Shown: positions 17,907 to 27,865, counted from the stretch's first letter. The stretch: DNA of 64,000 bases from Paenibacillus sp. FSL H7-0331 (GCF_001956045.1 NZ_MRTH01000006.1:186001-250000), one strand, 5' to 3'. Translations and numbers: made by a program. Notes: generated from the sequence alone by a model not told the origin.

Positions 17907-18719
17907 ATGACGGATAAATCCAATCCAATTATTTTTGTTGCCTCCGATTCTGCTGGTGATACCGGGGAAGCTGTTGTGCATGCGGCAGCCGTTCAATTTT
18001 ATCCCCATTTGGTAGATGTGCGTATTATGCCCTTTCTTGAAGATCAAGAGGATATCGACAAACTGATTCAAACTGCGGCTGAGCGCGATGGGATTATTTT
18101 ATTTACACTGGTTATTCCTGAGCTTCGCGATTATTTGATTCAGCAGGCCATGCTGCACCAACTGATACATATTGATTTGCTGGGGCCTGTATTGAACGCT
18201 TTGGAGCAAAAAATGCAGCAAACCTCAAGACATCAGCCTGGCATGATTCATCTGCTGGACGAAGGTTATTTCAAAAAGGTAGAAGCGGTCGAGTTTGCGG
18301 TTAAATATGATGATGGACGCGATTATACGGGTGTGCTGCAGGCCGATATCGTGTTGGTAGGCGTATCGAGAACGTCCAAAACCCCATTGTCGATGTACCT
18401 TGCTCACAAAAAGTTTAAGGTTGCGAATGTGCCGCTCGTTCCCGAAATACAACCGCCAGAGCAGCTATTTACCGTTTCGAACAAAAAAATTATCGGACTT
18501 CGCATTGATCCCGACAAGCTTAATGTGATTCGCACGGAGCGTTTAAAAATGCTCGGTCTGCCCCGAACGGCTTCCTATGCCAATGTGGAGAGAATAAATG
18601 TAGAGCTTGAATACGCAGACCGGATTATGAAACGCATCGGCTGTACAGTCATTGATGTATCCAATAGAGCTGTAGAAGAGACTGCAGCTTTGATCATGGA
18701 ATGGTACCGCGGCAGGTAA
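17907..18719 (+). CDS. ppsR: Pyruvate, phosphate dikinase regulatory protein (kinase/pyrophosphorylase)
   Basis: A 270-residue DUF299 protein (YqfL in B. subtilis). The nucleotide-binding stretch 'GVSRTSKTPLSMYLA' near residues 150-165 is diagnostic. The family adds an ADP-dependent phosphate to, and removes it with Pi from, a threonine of PPDK or PEP synthase. In some Bacillales it controls gluconeogenic flux. ATG at 17907 has AGGAAGG 10-13 nt upstream; a TTG at 17901 is a possible alternative start. Confidence 0.9.
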   Translation: MTDKSNPIIFVASDSAGDTGEAVVHAAAVQFYPHLVDVRIMPFLEDQEDIDKLIQTAAERDGIILFTLVIPELRDYLIQQAMLHQLIHIDLLGPVLNALEQKMQQTSRHQPGMIHLLDEGYFKKVEAVEFAVKYDDGRDYTGVLQADIVLVGVSRTSKTPLSMYLAHKKFKVANVPLVPEIQPPEQLFTVSNKKIIGLRIDPDKLNVIRTERLKMLGLPRTASYANVERINVELEYADRIMKRIGCTVIDVSNRAVEETAALIMEWYRGR

Positions 18720-18834
18720 TGCTTTTTATAATGCAGGAAGCAGGATTTTTTATTTCTTCAGCGTATATATTAGATATAGTGCTATTTATGAGCACCCAAG
18801 TGAAGCTACGCATACTCAGAAAGATGGGGTCAAC

Positions 18835-19302
18835 ATGCCTAATGCACACAAAATTATTGTGGATGCCGACGCTTGCCCGGTGAAGCCGGAAATTGTTAAG
18901 GCAGCAGCACCTTTTGGGGTTGATGTGCTGATGGTTGCTTCCTATGACCATAGGCTGGCTCCCATGGATGGAGTCGAGATTGTACAAGTTGATCGTTCCG
19001 ATCAATCGGTGGATCTTTATATTGTGAATCGAATTGCTGCCGGTGACGTATTAGTAACTCAGGATTTTGGTTTAGCCGCACTTGCTTTGGGCAAAAAAGC
19101 GATAGCCTTGTCGAATCGAGGCCAGCAGTATACAGATCTGACGATTGATTTTTTACTTGATCGCAGGCATGAACAGGCCAAACAGCGGCGCGGAGGCAAA
19201 CACAGCAAAGGCCCAAGACCATTCACAGATGAAGATCGACACTTTTTTCTACAATCTTTGACAAAAGTTTTGCGTGGCTTGCAGGAGATTTCCGAGAGTT
19301 AG
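18835..19302 (+). CDS. yqxD: YaiI/YqxD family protein (DUF188)
   Basis: A 155-residue protein of the UPF0178 family, related to PIN/NYN-like nucleases: 'IIVDADACPVKPEIVKAA', 'VTQDFGLAALAL' and 'RGGKHSKGPRPFT' are the conserved blocks. Biochemical role unknown; location just before dnaG is conserved in Bacillales. No strong ribosome site is visible; GATGGGG lies 7 nt before the ATG. Confidence 0.93.
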   Translation: MPNAHKIIVDADACPVKPEIVKAAAPFGVDVLMVASYDHRLAPMDGVEIVQVDRSDQSVDLYIVNRIAAGDVLVTQDFGLAALALGKKAIALSNRGQQYTDLTIDFLLDRRHEQAKQRRGGKHSKGPRPFTDEDRHFFLQSLTKVLRGLQEISES

Positions 19303-19342
19303 CGAATATTATTACGTGTTAATTTGAATGAAGGTGGATAGA

Positions 19343-21175
19343 ATGAGTAACGGACGTATTCCGGAAGAAGTCATCGAAAAGGTACTTAAGCATCATGATA
19401 TTGTCGATGTCGTAGGCCGTTATGTCCATTTAAGCAAGCAGGGTCACTATATGAAAGGATTATGTCCTTTTCATTCCGAGAAAACTCCTTCCTTTACCGT
19501 CACACCTGAAAAGCAAATTTATCATTGTTACGGCTGTGGTGCCGGAGGCGGGGCTATACGATTTTTAATGGAGATTGAAGGTTTCACCTTCATCGAAGCG
19601 ATTAATCAAATGGCCGCTGAAGCGAATCTGGATCTCGGTATTGATCTTGGATCGGATACTCCATCCCAGCAAAATCCGGAAAAGGTAAAGCTATATGAGG
19701 CCTACGAATTTACCGGAAAGCTGTACCAGCATATTTTGAAAAATACCGAGCAAGGCAAGCAAGCTATGGAATATTTACGTTCACGGGGGTTAAATGATAA
19801 GCTGATCGACACGTTTGGTATTGGTTATGCACCATCCAATTGGGACACACTGGCCCAACTGCTGGAGAAGCGTCAATATGCTTTACCGCTTATGGAAAAA
19901 GGAGGGCTTTTGTCTGCAAGACAGGAAGGACAAGGGTACTTCGACAAATTTCGAGACCGGATCATGTTTCCTATCCACGATTGGAAAGGACGGCTAATTG
20001 CTTTTGCGGGTAGAGCTATGGGTGAGGCGCAGCCCAAATATTTAAACAGCCCAGAGACGATGCTTTTCCATAAAAGCAAAAGTTTGTACAACATGCATCT
20101 GGCACGACCGCAAATACGTAAGCTGCAGCAAATTGTTGTTTTTGAAGGCTACATGGATGTAATCAAAGCTTGGGATGCAGGCATAACCAATGGCGTGGCA
20201 ACCATGGGTACAGCGTTGACCGAAGAGCATACTGATGTGATTCGCAAGCAAGCCGATCAGGTAACGGTAGCCTACGACGGTGATTCCGCTGGACAAAATG
20301 CTGCATATAAGAGCATCCCTATTTTGGAGCAGGCCGGATGTCTGGTCAAGATAGCCATGATTCCGAATGCGCAGGATCCGGATGATTTTATTACCCATCA
20401 TGGTTCTGAGCGATTTGTACGGGAAGTTATAGAAAACGCCGTACCGTCGATCAAATACAAACTTCTTTATTTTCGCAAAAATTTTAAACTGCAGGAGGAC
20501 GGGGAAAAGCTTCGCTACATGCAGCAAGCGCTCAAAATTATTGCAGACATTACGTCTCCAATTGAAAGAGAGCACTATGTGAGGGAGCTATCTACAGAAT
20601 TTCGTTATTCCTTTGAAACGACTTTGCAAAACCTGAACGAGATCAGGCTCCAAGCGGAAAAAAGTAGTAACTCCGGGGATAATAAAGCGAAAGCGTGGAA
20701 TAATGTTAGGAATGAACGAACACCCCGGGAACAAACTCCCTCTTTACTTCCAGCCTATTACAACGCCGAGCGTCAGTTACTCGCAATTATGTTATTCGAT
20801 GCTGACATCACGCTTTATGTTGAGCGGAATTTGGGAGACCAATTCAATGTGGACGCACATAATGCCTTGGCCGCCTATTTGTACGCTTATTTCGGGCAAG
20901 GATATGAGCCAAACTTTAGCAGCTTTATTGCGATGCTTCAGGAGGAAGAATTGGAGGGATTGGCAAGTTCGATTGCTATGATGGGCAACTCTCATGGAGT
21001 GAATGGTCAGGTTATCGACGATTGTATAAGCACGATCAAAAAATATAAGCTTCAAGAATCGATCAAGCAAAAAACAGAAGAAATGATAGTGGCAGAACGA
21101 TCCGGTGATCTGAAGATGGCCGGTCAAATTGGCAATGAGATTACATCCCTAGTCAAACAATTAAAATCATCATGA
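19343..21175 (+). CDS. dnaG: DNA primase
   Basis: A 610-residue primase. The CHC2 zinc finger ('CPFHSEKTPSF', 'HCYGCGAGG', about residues 39-65), the catalytic core and Toprim ('VVFEGYMDVIKA', 'AYDGDSAGQNAA', about 255-310) and the DnaB-interacting C-terminal domain are in normal order. It makes RNA primers for replication. I choose ATG at 19343 because the GAAGGTGG ribosome site lies between it and the upstream in-frame ATG at 19328. sigA follows 51 bp later, the classical macromolecular-synthesis pair. Confidence 0.97.
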   Translation: MSNGRIPEEVIEKVLKHHDIVDVVGRYVHLSKQGHYMKGLCPFHSEKTPSFTVTPEKQIYHCYGCGAGGGAIRFLMEIEGFTFIEAINQMAAEANLDLGIDLGSDTPSQQNPEKVKLYEAYEFTGKLYQHILKNTEQGKQAMEYLRSRGLNDKLIDTFGIGYAPSNWDTLAQLLEKRQYALPLMEKGGLLSARQEGQGYFDKFRDRIMFPIHDWKGRLIAFAGRAMGEAQPKYLNSPETMLFHKSKSLYNMHLARPQIRKLQQIVVFEGYMDVIKAWDAGITNGVATMGTALTEEHTDVIRKQADQVTVAYDGDSAGQNAAYKSIPILEQAGCLVKIAMIPNAQDPDDFITHHGSERFVREVIENAVPSIKYKLLYFRKNFKLQEDGEKLRYMQQALKIIADITSPIEREHYVRELSTEFRYSFETTLQNLNEIRLQAEKSSNSGDNKAKAWNNVRNERTPREQTPSLLPAYYNAERQLLAIMLFDADITLYVERNLGDQFNVDAHNALAAYLYAYFGQGYEPNFSSFIAMLQEEELEGLASSIAMMGNSHGVNGQVIDDCISTIKKYKLQESIKQKTEEMIVAERSGDLKMAGQIGNEITSLVKQLKSS

Positions 21176-21226
21176 TAAGTCGTTTGAATTTATCTTTGAT
21201 GGCTCTAGGGAGGAGGGAGTTAGCAT

Positions 21227-22357
21227 ATGGCGAACGATCAACACACGGAGATAGAGACAGAGTTGACGTTGGATCAGGTAAAAGACCAGCTTGTCGAGTT
21301 GGGCAAAAAACGTTCATCTTTAACTTATAAGGATATCATGGAGAAGCTGGCTCCTTTTGATCAGGATCCAGAACAAATCGATGAGTTTTTCGAGCAGCTT
21401 TCCGAAATGGGTATTGATGTAGGTAATGAATCAGACGAAGATAATGAAATCAGCCCGATAGATCGTGATAGGGATCGGGAACATGATGATTTTAACTTTG
21501 AGGATGATATTTCACTGCCTCCGGGAATAAAAATAAATGATCCGGTTCGGATGTACCTGAAGGAAATCGGCAGAGTGCCATTGTTATCTGCAGAAGATGA
21601 GATCGATTTAGCGAAGCGTATCGAACTTGGTGATGAAGAAGCCAAACGGCGCCTTGCTGAAGCTAACCTGCGTCTCGTGGTAAGTATTGCTAAGCGGTAT
21701 GTCGGACGTGGTATGCTGTTTCTGGATTTGATTCAAGAAGGCAATATGGGCTTGATTAAAGCGGTTGAAAAGTTTGATCATGATAAAGGTTTCAAATTCA
21801 GTACGTATGCGACCTGGTGGATTCGTCAAGCAATCACCCGTGCGATTGCCGATCAGGCAAGGACGATCCGGATTCCGGTACATATGGTTGAAACCATAAA
21901 CAAACTCATTCGTGTTTCCCGTCAATTGCTTCAAGAGCTGGGACGCGAACCGACTCCGGAAGAAATCGCCAAAGAAATGGATCTAAGTACGGATAAGGTT
22001 CGGGAAATTATGAAAATTGCTCAGGAACCGGTTTCTCTGGAAACACCGATCGGCGAAGAGGACGACTCCCATTTGGGTGATTTTATCGAGGATCAGGAAG
22101 CACTGGCTCCTGCCGATGCTGCTGCCTATGAGCTGTTAAAGGAACAATTGGAGGACGTGCTGGATACGTTGACAGAGCGTGAAGAAAACGTGCTTCGATT
22201 ACGTTTTGGCCTCGATGATGGACGTACGCGTACGCTGGAAGAAGTCGGTAAAGTGTTTGGCGTTACCCGGGAACGGATTCGTCAGATCGAAGCCAAGGCT
22301 TTGCGTAAGCTGAGACATCCAAGCCGCAGCAAGCGTTTGAAAGACTTTCTAGAGTAA
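21227..22357 (+). CDS. sigA: RNA polymerase primary sigma factor SigA (RpoD)
   Basis: A 376-residue sigma-70. Region 1.2 '[17 protein letters not shown]', region 2 '[33 protein letters not shown]' region split across residues about 165-200, region 3 and region 4.2 '[20 protein letters not shown]' are intact. An acidic linker follows region 1.1. Strong GGGAGGAGGGAG ribosome site. It is the main housekeeping sigma factor, consistent with the TTGACA/TATAAT-type promoters seen in the window. Confidence 0.98.
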   Translation: MANDQHTEIETELTLDQVKDQLVELGKKRSSLTYKDIMEKLAPFDQDPEQIDEFFEQLSEMGIDVGNESDEDNEISPIDRDRDREHDDFNFEDDISLPPGIKINDPVRMYLKEIGRVPLLSAEDEIDLAKRIELGDEEAKRRLAEANLRLVVSIAKRYVGRGMLFLDLIQEGNMGLIKAVEKFDHDKGFKFSTYATWWIRQAITRAIADQARTIRIPVHMVETINKLIRVSRQLLQELGREPTPEEIAKEMDLSTDKVREIMKIAQEPVSLETPIGEEDDSHLGDFIEDQEALAPADAAAYELLKEQLEDVLDTLTEREENVLRLRFGLDDGRTRTLEEVGKVFGVTRERIRQIEAKALRKLRHPSRSKRLKDFLE

Positions 22358-22362
22358 TTGGG

Positions 22363-22400
22363 TTAGACCTCACTGCATCTGCAGTTAGGTCTAATTTTTT
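22363..22400 (+). terminator. Intrinsic terminator after sigA
   Basis: TTAGACCT (22363-22370) pairs with AGGTCTAA (22387-22394), with an inner ACTGC/GCAGT stem, followed by six T. Confidence 0.95.
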
Positions 22401-22487
22401 GTCTGATCATTACCGATAAATAAATGACAGGAAATGAATAAAATTCAGGAAAATGGCTGCTCAGTATTGAAGAGGTGATCGTGTGCA

Positions 22488-23330
22488 ATGGCAATGGACG
22501 AAAAAAGAAGAATATTAATTATGGAAATTGAGCATTGGCGTAAAAGTAAGCTTTTACCGGAACATTATTGCGATTTTTTATTAAATATATATTTGGAAGA
22601 TTCTTCTGATAAACCGAAGTCCAGTTCCGGGTTTCTCGGCGTAACCCCAACAGCCATCAAAGACAGTAATTGGAAAATATGGATATTGATATTTGTCGTA
22701 ATTGCTCTTATTTCTTATGCTGCTCTTAATTTTACTGCTTTTGAATTACCAATGCAAATGGGCCTTTCGATGCTTCTCTTGTTTTGTTGTTATACGGTCG
22801 GAAGCCTGCAGCGATCCAAGGAGCCACTTCGAGCTCAAGTATTGTTTGGGGTAGCCTCCTTGTTTTTACTGTTTATTGGTGTGTTCATGCTCAAACTTCA
22901 TGGAATGCAGAAGCCAGTGCTGGTTGTCGGATATGTAGCTGTATGCAGTATAGTCTGGTTGTTAACGGGACTGTTGTCAAGATTTATGCTTTTTCAATTG
23001 TGTGGATGGGTTGTTCTCATCTTTTGTTACGGTTGGCTGCTGCATTATCAGTTGGACCTGGCGAGTTGGATTACGCTGGAGCTTAGCTGGGTGCCGCTCA
23101 GTATCGTATTTGGCTGGATGGGCTGGATGATTCATGAAAAGAGCAAGCAGATGGGTACGGTCTTTCTTATGCTGAGCTGCATCGTATGGTTCATGCCTGA
23201 ATTGTATGCTATGCTGTATTCCGAGCTATATGGTGAGGATACGGTACAAATTGTTTTTTTAGTCAAATTGTTTATTGAAGCGAGCTTGCTGTTTGCTTTA
23301 AGAAAAAAATGGATAGAGTGGGTTACATAA
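22488..23330 (+). CDS. Conserved multi-spanning membrane protein, function unknown
   Basis: A 280-residue protein with a short cytoplasmic N-terminus ('EIEHWRKSKLLPEHYCDFLLNIYLE') followed by about eight hydrophobic helices between residues 60 and 275 and a basic end. I do not recognise a catalytic motif; the N-terminal pattern resembles DUF2157-like membrane proteins only loosely. It is separated from trmK by one base and is probably co-transcribed with trmK and the Nif3 gene. ATG at 22488 or 22494 after GAGGTGATCG. Confidence 0.75.
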   Translation: MAMDEKRRILIMEIEHWRKSKLLPEHYCDFLLNIYLEDSSDKPKSSSGFLGVTPTAIKDSNWKIWILIFVVIALISYAALNFTAFELPMQMGLSMLLLFCCYTVGSLQRSKEPLRAQVLFGVASLFLLFIGVFMLKLHGMQKPVLVVGYVAVCSIVWLLTGLLSRFMLFQLCGWVVLIFCYGWLLHYQLDLASWITLELSWVPLSIVFGWMGWMIHEKSKQMGTVFLMLSCIVWFMPELYAMLYSELYGEDTVQIVFLVKLFIEASLLFALRKKWIEWVT

Positions 23331-23331
23331 T

Positions 23332-24102
23332 ATGCTGCGAATATCAAAACGTTTGGAAATGATTGCGGGTGGTGTGCCGACAGGAAGCCGTTTGGCTGAC
23401 ATTGGTTCGGATCATGCACTGCTTCCGGTTTATTTGGCTCAAAAGAAACAGATTGTGAAAGCTGTAGCTGGAGAAGTGAACCTCGGACCCTTTCAGGCGG
23501 CCTCCAGGCAGGTTCGTGATTCTGTACTTGATCAAGTCATTGATGTCCGACATGGAAATGGTCTTGAGGTAGTAAAAGTCGGAGAAATTGATGTAATCAC
23601 AATAGCGGGCATGGGCGGAGCCTTGATAGCCGATATACTCGAGGCAGGCAAGGATAAGCTGGCCGGTGTACAACTACTTATTTTACAGCCCAATGTTGGT
23701 GAGTCCAATGTGCGTTCGTGGCTTATTCAGCAGGATTGGATATTAATAAACGAGCAAATTCTCGAAGAGGATGGCAAAATCTATGAGATTTTGTCCGCAG
23801 TACCATCCCATTTGAGTCAAGTCTCGAATGTTATGCTTTATCGGGAACGTCAGCTTGCAGACGGAGTAACGGTTAATCGTGAGCTGCTGCTCAAGTTGGG
23901 GCCCTACTTACTGGATCATCCTCAAGAGGTCTGGTTTCAGAAATGGGAGTCGGAATTGGAGAAGCTGGCTATGATTGTACAGCGGCTTGCCCTATCGGCG
24001 CTGCCTGAATCCAGAATGAAGGAGCTTGAATATCAGCAAGAAATTGAACGAATCAGGGAGGTACTGGCATGCTTGCAAAAGGACAAACCGTCATTCAACT
24101 GA
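23332..24102 (+). CDS. trmK: tRNA (adenine(22)-N(1))-methyltransferase TrmK
   Basis: A 256-residue class I SAM-dependent enzyme. The SAM motif 'RLADIGSDHALLPVYL' and 'AGEVNLGPFQAA' near the N-terminus and 'ITIAGMGGALIADIL' are diagnostic of YqfN/TrmK, which makes m1A22 in tRNA. The C-terminal coiled region is normal. No clear ribosome site separates it from the preceding gene, so translation may be coupled. It overlaps the next gene by 34 bp. Confidence 0.95.
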   Translation: MLRISKRLEMIAGGVPTGSRLADIGSDHALLPVYLAQKKQIVKAVAGEVNLGPFQAASRQVRDSVLDQVIDVRHGNGLEVVKVGEIDVITIAGMGGALIADILEAGKDKLAGVQLLILQPNVGESNVRSWLIQQDWILINEQILEEDGKIYEILSAVPSHLSQVSNVMLYRERQLADGVTVNRELLLKLGPYLLDHPQEVWFQKWESELEKLAMIVQRLALSALPESRMKELEYQQEIERIREVLACLQKDKPSFN

Positions 24103-25184
24103 TGGAGGAACTGGCACCTAAGCATTATGCGGTTCCTGATGACAAGATCGGGCTACAGCTGGGGACTCTGCAAAAGGAAATCAGCAATGTGCTGGTAGCG
24201 CTTGATGTGAACGATGAGGTAATTGATGAAGCAATACGGCTGCAGGCTAATTTAATCATTGCTCACCATGCGATTATTTTCAGGCCGCTTGCTCATTTGC
24301 AAACCGATTCGGTAGCAGGAAAGCTGTATGAGAAGTTAATCAAGCATGATATTGCTGTCTATATATCACACACGAATCTTGATGTGGCAGATGGTGGGGT
24401 CAATGATATGATGGCGCACGCCATTGGCTTAACAGGGCTTTCACCGCTTGAGGAATTACATACGGATAAACTGAAGAAGCTCGTCGTATTTGTGCCTGAG
24501 TCGCATTTGGAGCCTGTTAGAGAAGCCATATTTCGCGCAGGTGCGGGATCGATAGGGAAGTACAGTCATTGCAGCTTTGCTGCCGAAGGAACGGGGACCT
24601 TTTTACCTGGGGACGGGAGTACACCTTTTATCGGTAAGCAGGGCAAGCTGGAGCAGGTGCGCGAGATGCGATTGGAAACGATTGTTCCGCAAAGCATCGA
24701 AAGAAAAGTCGTTCAGGCGATGATTAAAGCTCATCCTTATGAGGAAGTAGCCTATGATCTATACACGTTGGATTTAAAGGGTCGTGCTTACGGTCTGGGC
24801 AGGATCGGTAAGCTGCAGGAGCCAGTTACCCTGGAGCAGCTATGTGAGCTTGTTAAAGCCTCTTACGAGGTTCCTGCTGTACGGCTTGCTGGTAATCCAC
24901 AACGTAAAGTTCAAAAAATTGCTGTTCTTGGCGGCTCAGGCGGCAGATATGTCCGTCATGCTTTATTTGCAGGGGCGGATGTGCTTATTACTGGAGATAT
25001 CGACTACCATACGGCTCAGGACGCCATGGCCGCGGGGCTTAGTATCATTGATCCAGGCCATAATGTTGAAAAAATATTGAAGCGCGGTGTAGCCGAATAT
25101 TTACTGTCCAGGCTGCAGGAAAAGAAATCAAATACAGGTGTATTTGCCTCGGAAATCAATACGGAGCCGTTTCTTTTCGTTTAA
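24069..25184 (+). CDS. Nif3-like dinuclear metal centre protein (YqfO)
   Basis: A 371-residue protein of the long Nif3 form. Metal ligands are in 'IIAHHAIIFRPL' near residue 66, 'SHTNLDVADGG' near 103, and 'ITGDIDYHTAQDA' and 'DPGHN' near the C-terminus. The middle part (about 130-235) is the PII/CutA-like insertion found in YqfO of B. subtilis. Sometimes annotated as GTP cyclohydrolase I type 2, but function is not settled. It overlaps trmK, a pairing conserved in Firmicutes. Confidence 0.93.
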   Translation: MLAKGQTVIQLMEELAPKHYAVPDDKIGLQLGTLQKEISNVLVALDVNDEVIDEAIRLQANLIIAHHAIIFRPLAHLQTDSVAGKLYEKLIKHDIAVYISHTNLDVADGGVNDMMAHAIGLTGLSPLEELHTDKLKKLVVFVPESHLEPVREAIFRAGAGSIGKYSHCSFAAEGTGTFLPGDGSTPFIGKQGKLEQVREMRLETIVPQSIERKVVQAMIKAHPYEEVAYDLYTLDLKGRAYGLGRIGKLQEPVTLEQLCELVKASYEVPAVRLAGNPQRKVQKIAVLGGSGGRYVRHALFAGADVLITGDIDYHTAQDAMAAGLSIIDPGHNVEKILKRGVAEYLLSRLQEKKSNTGVFASEINTEPFLFV

Positions 25185-25233
25185 AATTGGTAACGGTAAA
25201 AGGGGTCAAAGATCAAATAGCAATGAATTGTTG

Positions 25234-25262
25234 TTGTATTTTAACGTAAATCCCTGTATACT
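25234..25262 (+). promoter_or_regulatory. Sigma-A promoter for rnpB
   Basis: TTGTAT (25234-25239), 17-bp spacer, TATACT (25257-25262). The expected start point is 6-8 nt before the P1 helix of RNase P RNA, which supports the assignment. Confidence 0.75.
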
Positions 25263-25275
25263 ATCCTTTGCACAT

Positions 25276-25687
25276 CAGGAAAGCTTGACAGACAATCGCT
25301 GGTGAGAAATCACGAGAGGAAAGTCCGGGCTCCGTAGGGCAGGATGCTGGATAACGTCCAGTCAGCGCGAGCTGAAGGCTAGTGCCACAGAAATGGACCG
25401 CCGATGACGTGGAAAGTATTCCACGAACAGGTAAGGGTGGAACCGTGGTGTAAGAGACCACGAGGAGATATGGTGACATATGTCCTGGTAAACCCCATCT
25501 GGTGCAAGACCTAATGGAACGCACGTCCCTCTGGGGACACTCCTTGCCCGGGATGCGTTCGGGTTGGTCGCTTGAGCCAAACGGCAACGTTTGGCCTAGA
25601 TAGATGATTGTTGCTTCAATGGTGGGAGGCTGGTAGCCGTTACGACCACTGGAAGTACAGAACCCGGCTTAAGTGCAAGCTTTCCTG
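25276..25687 (+). ncRNA. rnpB: RNase P RNA, class A-like architecture
   Basis: The catalytic RNA that removes tRNA 5' leaders. The terminal P1 helix is AGGAAAGCTTG (25277-25287) with CAAGCTTTCCT (25676-25686). Conserved core blocks are GAGGAAAGTCCGGGCTCC (about 25314), AACAGGTAAGGGTGGAA (about 25425), GGTAAACCCCATC, AGATAGATGATTGTTGC and ACAGAACCCGGCTTA. Block order and wording match the ancestral class A type represented by E. coli, including CCGCCGATG and TTGAGCCA-type segments, not the class B fold of B. subtilis. Length about 412 nt. A terminator follows 10 bp later. Confidence 0.95.
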
Positions 25688-25696
25688 TTACCAATG

Positions 25697-25723
25697 AAAA
25701 ACCGCCTCCTAAGGGCGGTTTTT
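25697..25723. terminator. Terminator after rnpB, likely bidirectional
   Basis: AAAACCGCC and GGCGGTTTT pair around TCCTAAG, with a T run on each strand. It lies between rnpB and the convergent subtilase gene and can serve both. Confidence 0.92.
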
Positions 25724-25740
25724 GTGCGTTATTTTTATGG

Positions 25741-27669
25741 TCAAGGGGTTTGCATTCGTTCGAGCAGCCTCTGTGCCCATGAGCTCCAATAATCGAGACC
25801 GCTAATGACACCGGTATGAGCAGAGGGTTCGGCTGGTGCCGTCTTTTCGGTTGCCAGAGCCCCTTTATGGTTCACTGCGCTCTTCACGGCGGCTACGACA
25901 TCAATGATGCCATAACCAAAATATTTATCCTTGCCTGCAGGTCCTGCATCAGACGCCGTATCGCGCATAATCTGCATCACTTCTTTATTCGTAAGTGATG
26001 GATTGACCGAGCGAATAAGAGCAGCCAGAGCCGTCACATGGGGACTAGCCATCGAAGTGCCGGATAGTGCCGCATACTGATTGTGCGGGTAAGTGCTGGC
26101 AATGTTGACTCCAGGCGCAGCTACATCGATGTAATCTCCGTAATTGGAGAAAGATGCCTTGTTCCGATTCGCATCTGTTGCTGCGACTGCGAACACTTCT
26201 GGATAGGCCGCAGGGAATCCGGGCTGCTCCGTATTGTCATTACCGCTAGCGGCAATAAGTACAACATCGTGATCATAGGCATAACGAATGGCATCATGTA
26301 AAAAGTTGGCATCTGCATAGTTGCCGAGGCTCATATTGATGACTTTGGCACCATGATCCGTTGCCCAGATAATGCCTTGAGCTACCGCATACGTACTGCC
26401 TGCACCACTTTGATCGAGAACCTTGACAGGAATAATTGGATTATACCAGCTCATTCCAGCAACACCCAGTCGATTGTTGACAATGGCTCCGATAACTCCG
26501 GCGACATGGGTGCCATGTCCGACATCATCCATAGGCGACATTTCGGAATTAACTACGTTGTAGCCGCTAATAAGCTGATCCTTCAGATCAGGGTGGTCAA
26601 GATCGACACCCGTGTCGACGATAGCGACGGGAACATCTTTGGAGCCTTTGCTTATGGCCCAGCCAAGCTCGGTGTCGATGGCAGGAAGGTTCCACTGATA
26701 CCGTTGATATAGCGAATCATTCGGTGTCAACAGCGTGTAGTCAGACGCAGCTGGCTGTGGGCTCCCGGAAGGATTTTTGGTCACTGCGCTATTAGTCATA
26801 TACAAAAAGTGAGGCTCCACGTATGCAATGTTCCACTTTTGAAAATAATTCATCAGCTGTTTGGCTTCCAGTTGTTTAGATTCAAATATATACGTATAGC
26901 CAAGCTTGCGATAAGGCTTTGAGGCTTGAATATCCGTTTCGATTTGAGCTAAATCTGCAGCGCTCGGTTGAGTCTTGAAACGCACGACAACCTGATTGAC
27001 ATGATAATGGCTGGTACCCTCATTCTGCTCAGGATGATTAACTTTAACGTCCTGCAATGTACGGGAATCAACGGATTCGATTTTATAACGATTATCGCTT
27101 GGATAAGTTACGATCCTTAAATTGTTAAGCTGATGATTCTCAACCTGCTGCAGGATGCTTTGTTTAACAACCCCAAGCAAGGCTTCACCGGAATTCTCTG
27201 ACGGCACCCCAAGTACAAAATAGGTGGAGCCATTAGCTTGAAATGGTGCAGATTGATAAGACTTGCCTTGCTCCGTGTCCGTCTTGGCCTTCAGCAGTTC
27301 CGCCTGAGCTTGGTTCTGTATTGACTCATTAAGGCTGCCAGAATGTAGACCCGCCTCCAAAGGTTGTGAATGCTGGGTCCAGATCAGCTTCTCCATGTGT
27401 GGATGCTCTGCTTGGAGCTGCTGCATGCCTGTCAGCTTCGCCTCTGCAGTTTCTTTTTCTTTCAAATGCAGCATACGATCGAGCTCCAGACTGCACTGGC
27501 TGCGGCATAGTTCTCCGGTTACTTGAAGGTCCTGCTGCATAATGTTTTTCTTGGATTGCATCTCTGCAGCGGCCGATAAAGTCTCGAATTTGAGCGGATC
27601 CTCACTGCGAGGAAATAATAACACGCCGAAAGCGAGCACCATAACAAAAGCTAAAGCATATTTCCACAT
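25741..27669 (-). CDS. S8 family serine peptidase (subtilase), membrane-anchored or secreted
   Basis: A 642-residue subtilase on the minus strand. An N-terminal hydrophobic segment (about 4-20) acts as signal or anchor. About 200 residues of helical, glutamine-rich sequence and an inhibitor-type prodomain ('VVVRFKTQPS...WNIAYVEPHF', about 225-290) precede the catalytic domain (about 340-595) with Asp352 ('IVDTGVDLDHPDL'), His385 ('GHGTHVAG'), Asn477 ('ASGND') and Ser539 ('SGTSMASPH'). The long pre-catalytic part is unusual for simple subtilisins and may be a sensory or binding region. The short tail after 600 has no recognised domain. RBS GGGAGGGG. It is transcribed against rnpB. Confidence 0.93.
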   Translation of the reverse strand: MWKYALAFVMVLAFGVLLFPRSEDPLKFETLSAAAEMQSKKNIMQQDLQVTGELCRSQCSLELDRMLHLKEKETAEAKLTGMQQLQAEHPHMEKLIWTQHSQPLEAGLHSGSLNESIQNQAQAELLKAKTDTEQGKSYQSAPFQANGSTYFVLGVPSENSGEALLGVVKQSILQQVENHQLNNLRIVTYPSDNRYKIESVDSRTLQDVKVNHPEQNEGTSHYHVNQVVVRFKTQPSAADLAQIETDIQASKPYRKLGYTYIFESKQLEAKQLMNYFQKWNIAYVEPHFLYMTNSAVTKNPSGSPQPAASDYTLLTPNDSLYQRYQWNLPAIDTELGWAISKGSKDVPVAIVDTGVDLDHPDLKDQLISGYNVVNSEMSPMDDVGHGTHVAGVIGAIVNNRLGVAGMSWYNPIIPVKVLDQSGAGSTYAVAQGIIWATDHGAKVINMSLGNYADANFLHDAIRYAYDHDVVLIAASGNDNTEQPGFPAAYPEVFAVAATDANRNKASFSNYGDYIDVAAPGVNIASTYPHNQYAALSGTSMASPHVTALAALIRSVNPSLTNKEVMQIMRDTASDAGPAGKDKYFGYGIIDVVAAVKSAVNHKGALATEKTAPAEPSAHTGVISGLDYWSSWAQRLLERMQTP

Positions 27670-27865
27670 CGAATGGCCCCTCCCTTTAAAATGATACCGT
27701 TAGCGTCTCCGCAGGAATGTTTTTTACTACCGGAAATCATCGCCTTTAACATTTTGGCCAACAGACACTTTACGAGTTACTTTTAGCTTCAATTTATGGT
27801 AGGATAAAGGTGTAACAGTTCTACTAAAAAATATGATGTTTGTTGATTAAAGGAGGTCCTGCGAC

